Source: an uncultured Clostridia bacterium (GTDB lineage Bacteria; Bacillota; Clostridia; Oscillospirales; Ruminococcaceae). From it: a DNA stretch of 64,000 bases. A model generated the notes under the pieces. It was not told the DNA's origin and searched no databases. It saw only the letters and a list, made by a program, of their open reading frames with translations. The position numbers and the translations under genes are program-made. Positions 9,502 to 19,362 of this stretch are shown here, piece after piece (the first letter of the stretch is position 1; every line of letters starts with the position of its first letter). The stretch lies in contig CANRNN010000002.1 of assembly GCA_947632025.1 (NCBI GenBank), positions 124,001 to 188,000 of the forward strand, in the 5' to 3' direction.

Positions 9502-10032
9502 TCAGCCTGCCGGAAGCTCCTCGCCGATGTAAAAAAACTTTTGTTCCCCGTAAATAATGGTATCTCTGTCCGGCATTTTCAGAGCTATATAAAACTCTTC
9601 GATATGTTTTGAAGAGAGCTTCTCCGGCGTTGGTTCTGTCACGAGAAGCACCGTGTTTTCGGGATACAGCCATGACATTTTCATCGGAGTAAACTCGCGG
9701 TCGGTACACAATGTACTCAAAAAATCCACGGTATTTTTCATATCTCTCATATAAGAATTGCTTTCGGCGGAAACGCTTTCCGCGGCTTCTGCTGCCCAGT
9801 CAAAATTCTCCAGAGAGAACTTCCCGTCCGAAATTCTGAAAAAGCTGTTGTCCCTCCCGACGTAGCAGCCCTCTCTCACCTCCGAGGAGTCCAGAATTTC
9901 GGGAGCAGGGTCACAAGTATCTACGTTACGCGCCGGAGTATAGAACGCCATAAACATCGCGATCAACATCACTATATTGCCGATATACTCTTTAGATATT
10001 AACCATATAAAATATTTTATCCATTTAAGCAT
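9502..10032 (-). CDS. Hypothetical protein with N-terminal membrane segment
   Basis: This 176-aa protein is not recognised. It begins with a basic/aromatic head and one membrane segment at about residues 14-33 (EYIGNIVMLIAMFMAFYTPA), followed by about 140 soluble residues that are acidic and probably outside the cell. There is no lipobox or sortase motif. It starts 28 bp after the stop of the chemoreceptor gene on the same strand and has no promoter of its own, so it is probably expressed with the receptor. The ribosome binding site is weak (TGTGGA close to the ATG). Confidence 0.65.
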   Translation of the reverse strand: MLKWIKYFIWLISKEYIGNIVMLIAMFMAFYTPARNVDTCDPAPEILDSSEVREGCYVGRDNSFFRISDGKFSLENFDWAAEAAESVSAESNSYMRDMKNTVDFLSTLCTDREFTPMKMSWLYPENTVLLVTEPTPEKLSSKHIEEFYIALKMPDRDTIIYGEQKFFYIGEELPAG

Positions 10033-10060
10033 TCCACAGTGTTTTATCTGAACTTGAAAA

Positions 10061-12121
10061 TTATTTTTTGAACTTGAACATACCTATTCTGTCGTGGAGC
10101 AGCTGTGCCTGAGAGGACATCTCTTCGCTTGCCGCCGCGCTTTCCTGAGCTGTCGCGGAGTTGTTCTGGACAGCGTCCGCTATCTGGCGGATACCGATAT
10201 TGATACGCTCGATAGATTCGCTCTGCTTTTCGCTTGACGCGGAGATACCCTCAAGCGAGGTCTTTACTATCTCGGAAGTAGCAGCCACGTTTTTCAGCGA
10301 ATCGTCCGCCTTTACGGAGATCTGGCGACCGTTGTCGACGGTTTTCATTACGTTAGCGACAAGCGAGTTGATGTCGCCCGTCGAAGCCGCTGTTTTGGAA
10401 GCGAGGTGCTGTATCTCCTCCGCGACTACTGCAAAGCCCTTGCCCGACTCTCCCGCGCGCGCTGCCTCTATCGCGGCGTTTATCGCGAGAACGTTCGTCT
10501 GGAACGCTATATCGTCGACGGTCTTTACTATGTTTCTTATTTCCTCCGAAGCGTCGGAGATAGCGTTCATGGCGCTGTGCATATCGCTCATATTCCGCGA
10601 GGATTCGTTTATGCCCTCGAACGCTGTTTCCATAGCCGAGAACGCCCCGCGTATGCTTTCATTGTTTTTAACCACGTCATTGGTCATAAGCTCGATAGAG
10701 CCCGAAAGCTCGGTTATTGACGAAGTCTGCTCGGTGCTGCTCTGTGCCAGCGACTGAGCCCCTGCGGAAACCTGTTCTGCTCCGAGAGCCACCTGCTCCG
10801 CGACGGCGTTTATTTCCGCAAGAGTTCTGTTAAGCGTTTCGGAAATATTTTCCAGAGCGGTCTTTATCTGTGCGAAATCGCCCACATAGCTTCTTTCGAG
10901 CTTGAAATCGAGGTTGCCGTCCGCTATCTGATCAAGGACGCCCGAAACCTCGTTGATATATCCGATATAATCGTTCAGTCTGTTTGAGGTCTGCGAGAAA
11001 TTAAATGCAAGCTCTCCTATCTCGTCCTTGGAGTGAACGTCCACCTTTGCCGTGAGGTCGCCCTCCGCGAATTTCTTTGCCGCGCCGTTCAGCCTGTCGA
11101 TATTTTTTGAAAGTCTGAACGCCATAACGAACGCCACTGCCGCCGCTATAACAACGACCACGAACATTACTATTCCCGAAAGGATACGAAGCTCGCGCCC
11201 GCGTGAATCCACCTCATTGAACGGAACAGATGTCACGAGGAACATTCCGTTGCGCATAAGGCGGGTCGTGGCGGTATATTGCGTTCCGTTGTAAGTTGCC
11301 GAAACGGTCGTTCTGTCGGTATTTCCGGAAGCGATAAGGTCGGTAAGCTTTTTCATACCGCCCTTATTGTCCAGATCCGCGATAGGAGTTCCGTACTCGG
11401 TATCCTTATGGAACATTATTGTTGACGCGTCCGAGCCTACCACGAACGAATCTGCTCCCTCATACATGATATCCGCGTAGGACATCTGTTCGACCATAGT
11501 GAAATCGAGATCCATTCCGATTATTCCGAGGCTTTCGCCGTTTACAAAAAGCGGCACTACATACGAGATCATATATATGTTGATATTCTCGTTGAGATAC
11601 GGATCCATCCACGTCGGTTTTCCGTTGTTTACGGGAATATAGTACCACCCGACGTGATTCAGGTCGCTTTTGTCATACATAGTAAAGTCTGTACATTCCA
11701 CCTCGGCATAGGGCTCGGAAACGTTGTTCCTCGTATAGAAAACGCCCGAAGTGGGGTATGCTATATCGGGGTTGTATCTTATGTACGCCGTTATAGCGCC
11801 CTCGGTATGCTGTGCCGCCGAGAGAATGGACATAGCAAGCTCTGAGGTATACTCGTCGACTGCCTGTGACGAGCTTTTGAATTCGCTGAAATTCGTCATT
11901 TTTTTCATAGCCAGCTCTGCGAGGGTATCGACCGACTGTTCGACTCTCATAAAATACCCGTCGAGATTTGCCACTGTACGCTCGCACGCGCCGTTTATTA
12001 TCTCCGAAGAGTCCTCATTTATTATACGATTTGAGAAAACAAAGCTCAGTGTGCTTACGGAAAAAGCGCCCACCAGCGTGCAGACCAGCGTCAATATTGC
12101 GATTTTAAACTTGATTTTCAT
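10061..12121 (-). CDS. Methyl-accepting chemotaxis protein with dCache sensor
   Basis: The 686-aa receptor has the full layout: first membrane segment at about residues 8-30, an extracellular Cache-type ligand domain of about 270 residues ([20 protein letters not shown] is typical), a second membrane segment near 308-330, HAMP (about 331-384) and a cytoplasmic signalling hairpin. The hairpin tip contains [20 protein letters not shown] and [15 protein letters not shown]. Ligand unknown; Cache domains commonly bind small carboxylates or amino acids. No other motility gene is in the window. It has its own strong promoter and a probable downstream partner, the 176-aa membrane protein. Confidence 0.95.
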   Translation of the reverse strand: MKIKFKIAILTLVCTLVGAFSVSTLSFVFSNRIINEDSSEIINGACERTVANLDGYFMRVEQSVDTLAELAMKKMTNFSEFKSSSQAVDEYTSELAMSILSAAQHTEGAITAYIRYNPDIAYPTSGVFYTRNNVSEPYAEVECTDFTMYDKSDLNHVGWYYIPVNNGKPTWMDPYLNENINIYMISYVVPLFVNGESLGIIGMDLDFTMVEQMSYADIMYEGADSFVVGSDASTIMFHKDTEYGTPIADLDNKGGMKKLTDLIASGNTDRTTVSATYNGTQYTATTRLMRNGMFLVTSVPFNEVDSRGRELRILSGIVMFVVVVIAAAVAFVMAFRLSKNIDRLNGAAKKFAEGDLTAKVDVHSKDEIGELAFNFSQTSNRLNDYIGYINEVSGVLDQIADGNLDFKLERSYVGDFAQIKTALENISETLNRTLAEINAVAEQVALGAEQVSAGAQSLAQSSTEQTSSITELSGSIELMTNDVVKNNESIRGAFSAMETAFEGINESSRNMSDMHSAMNAISDASEEIRNIVKTVDDIAFQTNVLAINAAIEAARAGESGKGFAVVAEEIQHLASKTAASTGDINSLVANVMKTVDNGRQISVKADDSLKNVAATSEIVKTSLEGISASSEKQSESIERINIGIRQIADAVQNNSATAQESAAASEEMSSQAQLLHDRIGMFKFKK

Positions 12122-12183
12122 TTACCCGCCTCCAGTATTACATAAAGATATTCGGCTTTAACGATCCTGACAATACTACATAT

Positions 12184-12212
12184 ATTATACAACATTCAAG
12201 AAACAAAGTCAA
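12184..12212 (-). promoter_or_regulatory. Chemoreceptor gene promoter
   Basis: On the minus strand, TTGACT, 17-nt spacer, TATAAT; the start codon lies about 60 nt downstream. Confidence 0.8.
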
Positions 12213-12286
12213 GGTACAAAATTCCTATTTGTGTATAATAGACAAATTCCGTCCGGATATTTTGGAATATGAAAAATGTCGCGGAA

Positions 12287-13207
12287 TCATTCCCAGTCGG
12301 AGCATTTTCCCGTAAGTTCGGACACGGACGATATATTATTTTCGATGCAGTAATACAACAGACCGTCTATTATTTTTATCGGAGCGAGCGGGTCGGTGAA
12401 CATTGCCGTTCCGACCTGAACAGCCGACGCTCCTGCAAGCATCATTTCGACGGCGTCCTCCCACGAGGATATACCGCCCATTCCGATTATCGGGATCTTT
12501 ACGGCTTTATAGCATTGATGTACCATTCTTACCGCTATCGGGAAAACCGCTCTGCCGCTTAATCCGCCCATATTGTTGTGAAGTACGGGACGGCGCGTTT
12601 TTATATCTATTCTCATACCGAGAATGGTGTTGATAAGCGATATCGAATCCGCTCCCGCGTCCTCTACGGCTTTTGCTATTTCCGTAATATCCGTGACATT
12701 CGGGGTAAGCTTTACGATAAGCGGCTTTTTTGTCGCCTTGCGGACGGCTGATGTGACGGCTGAAGCGTTTTTCGCGGAAACGCCCCATGCTGCTCCGCCC
12801 TCTTTGACGTTCGGGCAGGAGATATTAAGCTCTATCATATCGACGCCTGTCGTATCGAGTATTTCGACGGCTTTAACATAATCTTCCAAAGTCGCGCCCG
12901 CGACGTTTGCGATGATCTTCGTACCGGAATCTTCGAGTTTTGGAAGTATCTCGTCGGCGAATTTTCTCACGCCGACGTTCTGAAGTCCGACGGAATTGAG
13001 TATTCCCGACGGGGTTTCGGCTATTCTTGGCGGCGGATTGCCAAGGCGCGGTTCAAGCGTCAGTCCCTTGCAGGACACAGCGCCCATAGCCGCGACAGGG
13101 TACAGGTCTGTATAGCATTCGCCGTTGCCGTATGTTCCGGACGCGGCTATTACGGGATTGTCAAGCTCAACGCCTGCTATTTTAACTTTAAGAGCGTCTG
13201 TTATCAA
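12287..13207 (-). CDS. pyrD: Dihydroorotate dehydrogenase B, catalytic subunit
   Basis: This 306-aa FMN enzyme oxidises dihydroorotate to orotate and works as a heterotetramer with PyrK, using NAD+ as final acceptor. Class 1B signatures include NPVIAASGTYGNG near residue 18, MIELNISCPNVKEGG with the catalytic Cys of this class near 128, and the FMN-phosphate blocks MGGISSWEDA and GASAVQVGTAM. The start is TTG: its ribosome binding site GGAGG lies in the pyrK 3' end and TTGA overlaps the pyrK stop, so the two subunits are translationally coupled. It is the last gene of the operon. Confidence 0.95.
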   Translation of the reverse strand: MITDALKVKIAGVELDNPVIAASGTYGNGECYTDLYPVAAMGAVSCKGLTLEPRLGNPPPRIAETPSGILNSVGLQNVGVRKFADEILPKLEDSGTKIIANVAGATLEDYVKAVEILDTTGVDMIELNISCPNVKEGGAAWGVSAKNASAVTSAVRKATKKPLIVKLTPNVTDITEIAKAVEDAGADSISLINTILGMRIDIKTRRPVLHNNMGGLSGRAVFPIAVRMVHQCYKAVKIPIIGMGGISSWEDAVEMMLAGASAVQVGTAMFTDPLAPIKIIDGLLYYCIENNISSVSELTGKCSDWE

Positions 13208-13968
13208 AATTTTACCTCCTCTGCGTCAAACACGGGACCGTCCTTGCACACGCGTGAATAGAACTCCTCTCCGTCCCTTACAGTCATACACGAACATACC
13301 ACGCACGCGCCCACTCCGCAGCCCATTCGCTGCTCCAGCGACACCTGACATTTCACGCCGTGTTTTTTACATTCGTCTGCCACTGCCCGCAGCATAGGCG
13401 CGGGACCGCACGCCATTACAGCCGAAACTCCGCCCTTGTCAAGCTCCTCGGCAAGCGGCTCGGTCACAAGACCCTTTCTGCCGACGCTTCCGTCGTCGGT
13501 GCAGAGGATAACGTTATTGCCGTTTTTCCGGAATTCCTGATCGAGGAATATTTTATCGTAGCTTCTGAAGCCGAGTATAGCCGTTATATCTCTTGTCCTG
13601 AGCTTTGAGATCCTGTACAGCGGCGGCACTCCTATGCCTCCGCCTACGAGGACGAGCCTGCCCTCTTCGGGAATATCGAAGCCGTTTCCGAGAGGACCTA
13701 CCACGTCCATCGTATCGCCTGCGGACAGGTTGGCGATAGCTTTTGTGCCCTCTCCGCGCACCTCGAACACAAAACGCACTGTGCCTTCTATGTTGTCGAT
13801 GTCGCAAATGGAGATAGGTCTGCGCAGCGTAAAGCCGGGCGCAAGGACGTTTGCGAACTGTCCTGCGGTGCTTTCAGCGGCTATATCGGGAGCCGCTATC
13901 TTGACGGAATATATCTCCGCGCCAAGAGATTTTTTTTCAACAATTGGGAAGCTGCCTGTGAAATACAT
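13204..13968 (-). CDS. pyrK: Dihydroorotate dehydrogenase B, electron transfer subunit
   Basis: This 254-aa subunit carries FAD and a 2Fe-2S cluster and passes electrons from PyrD to NAD+. The FAD region shows FTLRRPISICD (R-x-x-S/P-type motif near residue 50), the NAD region LVLVGGGIGVPPLY near 105, and the C-terminal cluster is CGVGACVVCSC plus a later Cys (SRVCKDGP). The protein length fits the family. The last bases form a TTGA overlap with pyrD. RBS AAGGAG precedes ATG 13968. Confidence 0.95.
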   Translation of the reverse strand: MYFTGSFPIVEKKSLGAEIYSVKIAAPDIAAESTAGQFANVLAPGFTLRRPISICDIDNIEGTVRFVFEVRGEGTKAIANLSAGDTMDVVGPLGNGFDIPEEGRLVLVGGGIGVPPLYRISKLRTRDITAILGFRSYDKIFLDQEFRKNGNNVILCTDDGSVGRKGLVTEPLAEELDKGGVSAVMACGPAPMLRAVADECKKHGVKCQVSLEQRMGCGVGACVVCSCMTVRDGEEFYSRVCKDGPVFDAEEVKF

Positions 13969-14031
13969 AAAACAGGGTTCTCCTTTCAGAAATAAAATTT
14001 ACAGGTCTAAGCGACAGCAGAGCGGGAATTT

Positions 14032-17000
14032 TCAAATTTTCGTGATGTCCACAAGCTCCACGTCGTCAATTGTGGTTTTCATCTCCAGACAGTCAAGCAA
14101 GGCGTTTGCGGTATCTATCGCCGTAAGACAGACGATAGAGCGCTCGACTGCTTTTCTTCTCATTCTCACGGAATCGAGCGACGGTTTCCGTCCCGTTTCC
14201 GATGTCGAAACGACGTAGCTTATCTCGCCGCTTTCGAGGAGCGTAATGACGTTGGGTTCTTTTGCTTCGTGTATCCTGTAGACGTGGTTCGCGGCTATCA
14301 TATTGCGGTTGAGAACAGACGCCGTGCCGCCCGTCGCGTAGATCTTAAAGCCGAGCGCCTCGAACCGTGACGCTATTTCGATTATCTCGTTCTTGTCGCT
14401 GTCGCGCACCGAGATAAGAACGCCTTTGCCCTCGCCGTTTTCCGCTGCTCTGTTGTGGTGGAATTTGTATCCCGCGGCGGTAAGCCCCTTGTAAAGAGCC
14501 TCGCCGAAGGTTTTCGCGATGCCTAGGCACTCGCCCGTGGACTTCATTTCGGGACCTAACTGATTATCCACGTCGTGCAGCTTCTCGAACGAGAACACGG
14601 GAACTTTCACCGCGACATACGGGCTTTCCTGATACAGACCGCTCTTGTAGCCCATATCTTTGAGCTTTTTGCCGAGGATTATTTTTGTCGCGAGGTCTAC
14701 CATCGGCACTCCCGTGACCTTGCTGATATACGGCACGGTTCGCGACGAGCGCGGATTCACCTCGATTACGAACACCTCGTGATTGTACACGACGTACTGG
14801 ATATTTACAAGTCCTATGACGTGCAGTGCTTTTGCGAGCTTCTCTGTATAATCTATGATGACCTTTTTGATGTGAGAAGTGAGGTTCTGGCACGGATAAA
14901 TTGAGATACTGTCGCCGCTGTGGATTCCGGCGCGCTCGACGTGTTCCATAATTCCGGGAATAACGAAATCCTCGCCGTCGCAGATAGCGTCGACTTCGAC
15001 TTCCGTTCCCATCATATACTTGTCGATAAGCACGGGATTTTCAAGCTCCGTCGCGGTGATTATCTTCATATATTCCGAAACGTCCGCGTCGGAGTGCGCT
15101 ATTATCATATTCTGTCCGCCGAGAACGTAGGACGGGCGCAGCAGCACGGGATATCCCAGCTCGTTTGCGGCTTTGAGGGCTTCCTCGGTAGTGAAAACTG
15201 TTTCTCCCTGCGGGCGCGGTATACCGCACCTTTCGAGCAGCTCGTCGAAAAGCTCTCTGTCCTCTGCCGCGTCGATATCCGCCGCCTGCGTTCCTAGAAT
15301 ACGAACGCCCATTTCGGTGAGGTGCTTTGTAAGTTTTATCGCGGTCTGTCCTCCGAACTGCACCACGCACCCGTAGGGCTTTTCGGTCGCGATAAGAGCT
15401 TCCACATCCTCTTTCGTCAGCGGGTCGAAGTACAGGCGCGTTCCCGTGTCAAAATCGGTGGAAACGGTTTCGGGGTTGTTGTTGCAGATAACAGCCTCGC
15501 AGCCCTCTTCTTTCAGCGTCCACACGCAGTGAACGGAGCAGTAGTCAAACTCTATTCCCTGACCTATTCTGATAGGACCCGAACCGAACACTATCACCTT
15601 TTTCTTGTCGGACGGGTGGGATTCGATAAACTCCGCGGCTTCGTTCTCGCGGTCGAAGCAGTTGTAGAAGTACGGGGTTTCCGCCGCGAATTCCGCCGCG
15701 CAGGTATCGACCATCTTGTAAACGGCAAGCCGCCGCTCGAAATTCTTGTCGGAAATTTTCTGCCCCGAAATGCGCTCTATCGTGCTGTCAAGGTAGCAGT
15801 ATTTCTTTGCGGTGAGATATTTCTCCTCGGTAAGCTCTCCCTCGGACAGCCATTTTTCCAAGCCCACAAGATTATTGAGTTTCGAGATGAACCACTTGTC
15901 GATTTTTGTTATATCGTGAATTGTGTCGATCGGAATTCCGCGTTTCAATGCTTCAAACACGCAGAACGAGCGGTCAACGTCCACGTCCGAAAGTTTCGCT
16001 AAAATCTCCTCGTCGGAAAGTTTCGTAAACTCCCTTTTCGTCATGGTGTCCATTCCAAGCTCGATAGAGCGGACGGCTTTCATCATTCCCGCCTCGAACG
16101 AGGGCGCTATTGCCATAATTTCTCCCGTCGCCTTCATCTGCGTGCCGAGAGTTTTTTTCGCGTATACAAATTTATCAAAGGGCCATTTCGGGAATTTCAC
16201 CACGAGATAATCCAGCGCCGGCTCAAAGCATGCGTAAGTCTTTCCCGTGACCTGATTTACTATTTCATCGAGAGTATATCCCACGGCTATCCTTGCGGCA
16301 ACCTTTGCTATCGGATATCCCGTAGCTTTCGACGCGAGCGCGGACGACCTTGAAACGCGCGGATTTACCTCTATAACGGCGTATTCAAAGCTGTCGGGTT
16401 TCAGCGCAAACTGGCAGTTGCACCCACCCTCGACTTTAAGAGCCTGAATTATATCCAGCGCCGCCGTGCGGAGCATCTGATATTCCTTATCCGCAAGCGT
16501 CACGCACGGAGCGACGACAATAGAATCTCCCGTATGAACTCCCACGGGGTCGAAGTTTTCCATAGAGCAGACGGTGATAACGCTGCCCTTGCTGTCGCGC
16601 ATTACCTCGAACTCTATCTCTTTCCAGCCCGAAATGCACTTTTCGACAAGAATCTGCGTGATAGGCGAGAGCCGCAGTCCGTTTGTCGCTATCTCGTGAA
16701 GCTCCTCGCGCGTTTCGGCGATACCGCCGCCCGTACCGCCGAGCGTGAACGCGGGACGCACGATAACCGGATACCCTATTTCCTCCGCGAACGCCATAGC
16801 GTCGTCGATATTCTCGACAACTTTCGACGGGATAACGGGCTGTCCTATCTCCTCCATAGTATCCTTGAAAGCCTGTCTGTCCTCGGCTTTATGTATGGTT
16901 TCGGGATTTGAGCCTAAAAGCTTTACGTTATGCTCCGCGAGAAATCCGCTTTCCGCAAGCTGCATAGAAAGCGTCAGCGCGGTCTGTCCGCCGAGGTTTG

Positions 17001-17262
17001 ACACCACGGAATCGGGCTTTTCTATCTCGATAACGCGTTTTACAACGTCCAGCGTAAGCGGCTCGATGTAAATTTTGTCCGCCATATGCTTGTCCGTCAT
17101 AATGGTCGCGGGGTTTGAGTTTATAAGCACGACTTCAAGCCCCTCCTGTTTGAGGGCGCGGCAAGCCTGCGTTCCCGCGTAGTCGAACTCCGCCGCCTGA
17201 CCTATAACTATAGGTCCCGAACCTATTACAAGCACTTTCTTAATATCACTTCTAAGCGGCAT
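14032..17262 (-). CDS. carB: Carbamoyl phosphate synthase, large subunit
   Basis: This 1076-aa synthetase makes carbamoyl phosphate from bicarbonate, ATP and ammonia channelled from CarA. It has the two homologous halves: the first starts KKVLVIGSGPIVIGQAAEFD, with an ATP-grasp at about 125-340 (RPAFTLGGTGGGIAE, VEVNPRVSRSSALASKATGYP-type block); the second starts near 555 with VIVFGSGPIRIGQGIEFDY and has RPSYVLGGQNM and EVNPRSSRTVP. The C-terminal about 130 residues (GVLISVRDSDKNEI..YATGGTASVL) form the MGS-like allosteric domain. TAATG overlap couples it to carA. Confidence 0.98.
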   Translation of the reverse strand: MPLRSDIKKVLVIGSGPIVIGQAAEFDYAGTQACRALKQEGLEVVLINSNPATIMTDKHMADKIYIEPLTLDVVKRVIEIEKPDSVVSNLGGQTALTLSMQLAESGFLAEHNVKLLGSNPETIHKAEDRQAFKDTMEEIGQPVIPSKVVENIDDAMAFAEEIGYPVIVRPAFTLGGTGGGIAETREELHEIATNGLRLSPITQILVEKCISGWKEIEFEVMRDSKGSVITVCSMENFDPVGVHTGDSIVVAPCVTLADKEYQMLRTAALDIIQALKVEGGCNCQFALKPDSFEYAVIEVNPRVSRSSALASKATGYPIAKVAARIAVGYTLDEIVNQVTGKTYACFEPALDYLVVKFPKWPFDKFVYAKKTLGTQMKATGEIMAIAPSFEAGMMKAVRSIELGMDTMTKREFTKLSDEEILAKLSDVDVDRSFCVFEALKRGIPIDTIHDITKIDKWFISKLNNLVGLEKWLSEGELTEEKYLTAKKYCYLDSTIERISGQKISDKNFERRLAVYKMVDTCAAEFAAETPYFYNCFDRENEAAEFIESHPSDKKKVIVFGSGPIRIGQGIEFDYCSVHCVWTLKEEGCEAVICNNNPETVSTDFDTGTRLYFDPLTKEDVEALIATEKPYGCVVQFGGQTAIKLTKHLTEMGVRILGTQAADIDAAEDRELFDELLERCGIPRPQGETVFTTEEALKAANELGYPVLLRPSYVLGGQNMIIAHSDADVSEYMKIITATELENPVLIDKYMMGTEVEVDAICDGEDFVIPGIMEHVERAGIHSGDSISIYPCQNLTSHIKKVIIDYTEKLAKALHVIGLVNIQYVVYNHEVFVIEVNPRSSRTVPYISKVTGVPMVDLATKIILGKKLKDMGYKSGLYQESPYVAVKVPVFSFEKLHDVDNQLGPEMKSTGECLGIAKTFGEALYKGLTAAGYKFHHNRAAENGEGKGVLISVRDSDKNEIIEIASRFEALGFKIYATGGTASVLNRNMIAANHVYRIHEAKEPNVITLLESGEISYVVSTSETGRKPSLDSVRMRRKAVERSIVCLTAIDTANALLDCLEMKTTIDDVELVDITKI

Positions 17263-18365
17263 TATCTGTCCCCTCCCATCATCTTAATAAACTCGTCGAA
17301 CAGGTACGACGTGTCGTGCGGACCGCCGCAGGCTTCGGGGTGAAACTGCACCGTAAAAGCGGGCGCGTTTTTATAGCGCACTCCCTCGCAGGTGCCGTCG
17401 TTGCCGTTGATATGCGAAACCTCTCCGACGCTTTCGGGAACGCTTCCGCTTATCACCGCATACCCGTGATTCTGTGAGGTGATATACGTCTTGTCGCGGG
17501 CAATATCCTTTACGGGCTGATTTCCGCCGCGGTGTCCGTATTTCAGCTTTTCGGTCTTTGCGCCGTTCGCAAGAGCCAGCAGCTGATGTCCAAGACATAT
17601 CCCGAACGTCGGTATCTGTTCGGGAATAAGCGCCCTCAGCGTCGCTATCGCTTCGGCATTGTCCGCGGGGTCGCCCGGTCCGTTCGAGAGCATTATCCCG
17701 TCGGGGTGCTGTGCTTTTATTTCTTCGGGAGTTGAGCCGCACGGCATTACCGTGACATTGCACCCGCGCTTTACAAGCTCCCGTCTTATGTTGAACTTAT
17801 ACCCGTAGTCCATTAAAACCACGTTGAACCTTGCGTTTTCGGCAGGGTAGAATTCTTTTTCCTTTACCGACACCTTCGGCACGACAATGCCCACGCTGTA
17901 TGCTCTTATCTCCTCAAGGAGAGAATTTTTATCGCAGTTCAAAAATTCTCCGCTTACTATCGCGCCGTTCATAACGCCGCTCTCGCGGATTATTTTCGTA
18001 AGCCTGCGCGTGTCGATATCATAGATACCGATAATTCCGAGCGTTTTCAGATACTCGTCAAGACCGCCCTCGCAGCGGAAGTTTGACGGCTCCTCGCAGT
18101 ACTCGCGGACGATATATCCCGCCGCAGCGCAGCCGTTCGATTCGGGGTCGGTCTTGTTCACGCCGTAATTTCCGATAAGCGGAAATGTCTGTGTGATGAT
18201 CTGTCCGCAGTAGGACGGGTCGGTAAGCGTTTCCTGATAGCCCGTCATTGCGGTAGTGAAAACTATCTCGCCGACAGTTTTTCCCTCCGCGCCGAAAGAA
18301 CGCCCCTCAAAAACCGTTCCGTCCGCCAATATAAGCGCTGCCTTTTTTTTGTTCTCGAAAATCAT
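17262..18365 (-). CDS. carA: Carbamoyl phosphate synthase, small (glutaminase) subunit
   Basis: The 367-aa class I glutamine amidotransferase subunit releases ammonia for CarB. The N-terminal dedicated domain has GRSFGAEGKTVGEIVFTT and MTGYQETLTDPSY; the amidotransferase domain contains SNGPGDPADN, the nucleophile in FGICLGHQLLA and the catalytic His/Glu in VQFHPEACGGP. Its stop codon overlaps the carB start by one base. It lies in the middle of the pyr operon, which suggests that the carbamoyl phosphate made here is under pyrimidine control; no arginine genes are nearby. Confidence 0.97.
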   Translation of the reverse strand: MIFENKKKAALILADGTVFEGRSFGAEGKTVGEIVFTTAMTGYQETLTDPSYCGQIITQTFPLIGNYGVNKTDPESNGCAAAGYIVREYCEEPSNFRCEGGLDEYLKTLGIIGIYDIDTRRLTKIIRESGVMNGAIVSGEFLNCDKNSLLEEIRAYSVGIVVPKVSVKEKEFYPAENARFNVVLMDYGYKFNIRRELVKRGCNVTVMPCGSTPEEIKAQHPDGIMLSNGPGDPADNAEAIATLRALIPEQIPTFGICLGHQLLALANGAKTEKLKYGHRGGNQPVKDIARDKTYITSQNHGYAVISGSVPESVGEVSHINGNDGTCEGVRYKNAPAFTVQFHPEACGGPHDTSYLFDEFIKMMGGDR

Positions 18366-18396
18366 AAAAATGCCTGCCTTTTAACGAAGTTTTATT

Positions 18397-19332
18397 TTAT
18401 CTGCCGATCTCGATCTTTCCGACTATTCCCATTATTTCGTCGCGCATACGGATAGCTTCTCTGCGTGCTGCCTCGGCGAACTCGCGCTCGCCGCATTTCT
18501 GCTTCTGGTAAGCGCACATAATTCCGCGTGAAGAATTTACAATCCCGCCCAGACCGTTCTTGTCGAACGCCGCGGCGATGTCCTTTGCGGTCGCTCCCTG
18601 TGCGCCGTATCCCGGAATAAGGAAGAACGTATTCGGAAGCACCTCGCGCAGGCGCTTTATCTGTTCCGGATAGGTAGCGCCCACCACGGCGCCCACGCCG
18701 CTGTAGCCGTAGACTCCCGCAAGCTCCTTTCCCCATTCCTCGCACATTTTTCCCATGACCTCGTACACGGGCACGCCGTCTATCAGCTTATCCTGAAGCT
18801 CCCCGCTCGACGGGTTAGACGTTTTCACTAGTACGAATATTCCCTTGTCATGCTCGGCGCAGGTTTTGATAAGCGGCTTTATGCCGTCGCTTCCGAGGTA
18901 GCCGTTTACCGTCAGAGCGTCGCCCAGAAACGGCTCGAATTCCGAAAGTCCGACCTTGACTTTTCCGAGATGTGCCGCGGCATATGCTTCCATAGTCGTG
19001 CCTATGTCGTTGCGCTTGCCGTCGGTGATTACATACATTCCCTTGCTTCTGGCGTATTCCTGAGTTTTGTAGAGCGTCTTAACGCCTGCCGTGCCGTACA
19101 TTTCATAGTAAGCCGCCTGCGGCTTTACGGCGGGGACGATGTCGTAAAGCGCGTCTATAAGCCCTTTGTTGAATTCCAGAATAGCCTTTGCCGCACCTTT
19201 CAGATTCTCGCCGTACCGCTCGAAATTCTTTTTGCGGATATATTCGGGCACATAGTCCAGCTTCGGATCAAGTCCCGCGACGGTGGGGTTCTGTGTCTGT
19301 TCGATCTTCTCTATAAGTCTGTCAAGCGCCAT
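18397..19332 (-). CDS. pyrF: Orotidine 5'-phosphate decarboxylase (type 2)
   Basis: This 311-aa enzyme converts OMP to UMP, the last step of de novo pyrimidine synthesis. It is of the longer type 2 group: TVAGLDPKLDYVPEYI at the N-terminus, the catalytic DGKRNDIGTT block near residue 88, and FVLVKTSNPSSGELQD in the middle. RBS AAGGAGA precedes ATG 19332. Gap to carA is 31 bp. Confidence 0.96.
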   Translation of the reverse strand: MALDRLIEKIEQTQNPTVAGLDPKLDYVPEYIRKKNFERYGENLKGAAKAILEFNKGLIDALYDIVPAVKPQAAYYEMYGTAGVKTLYKTQEYARSKGMYVITDGKRNDIGTTMEAYAAAHLGKVKVGLSEFEPFLGDALTVNGYLGSDGIKPLIKTCAEHDKGIFVLVKTSNPSSGELQDKLIDGVPVYEVMGKMCEEWGKELAGVYGYSGVGAVVGATYPEQIKRLREVLPNTFFLIPGYGAQGATAKDIAAAFDKNGLGGIVNSSRGIMCAYQKQKCGEREFAEAARREAIRMRDEIMGIVGKIEIGR

Positions 19333-19362
19333 AGAAATTCTCCTTATATAATATAGTATATA

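Noticed and set aside
15322-16002. 226-aa plus-strand frame inside carB
   Set aside because: Antisense shadow of a fully conserved gene.
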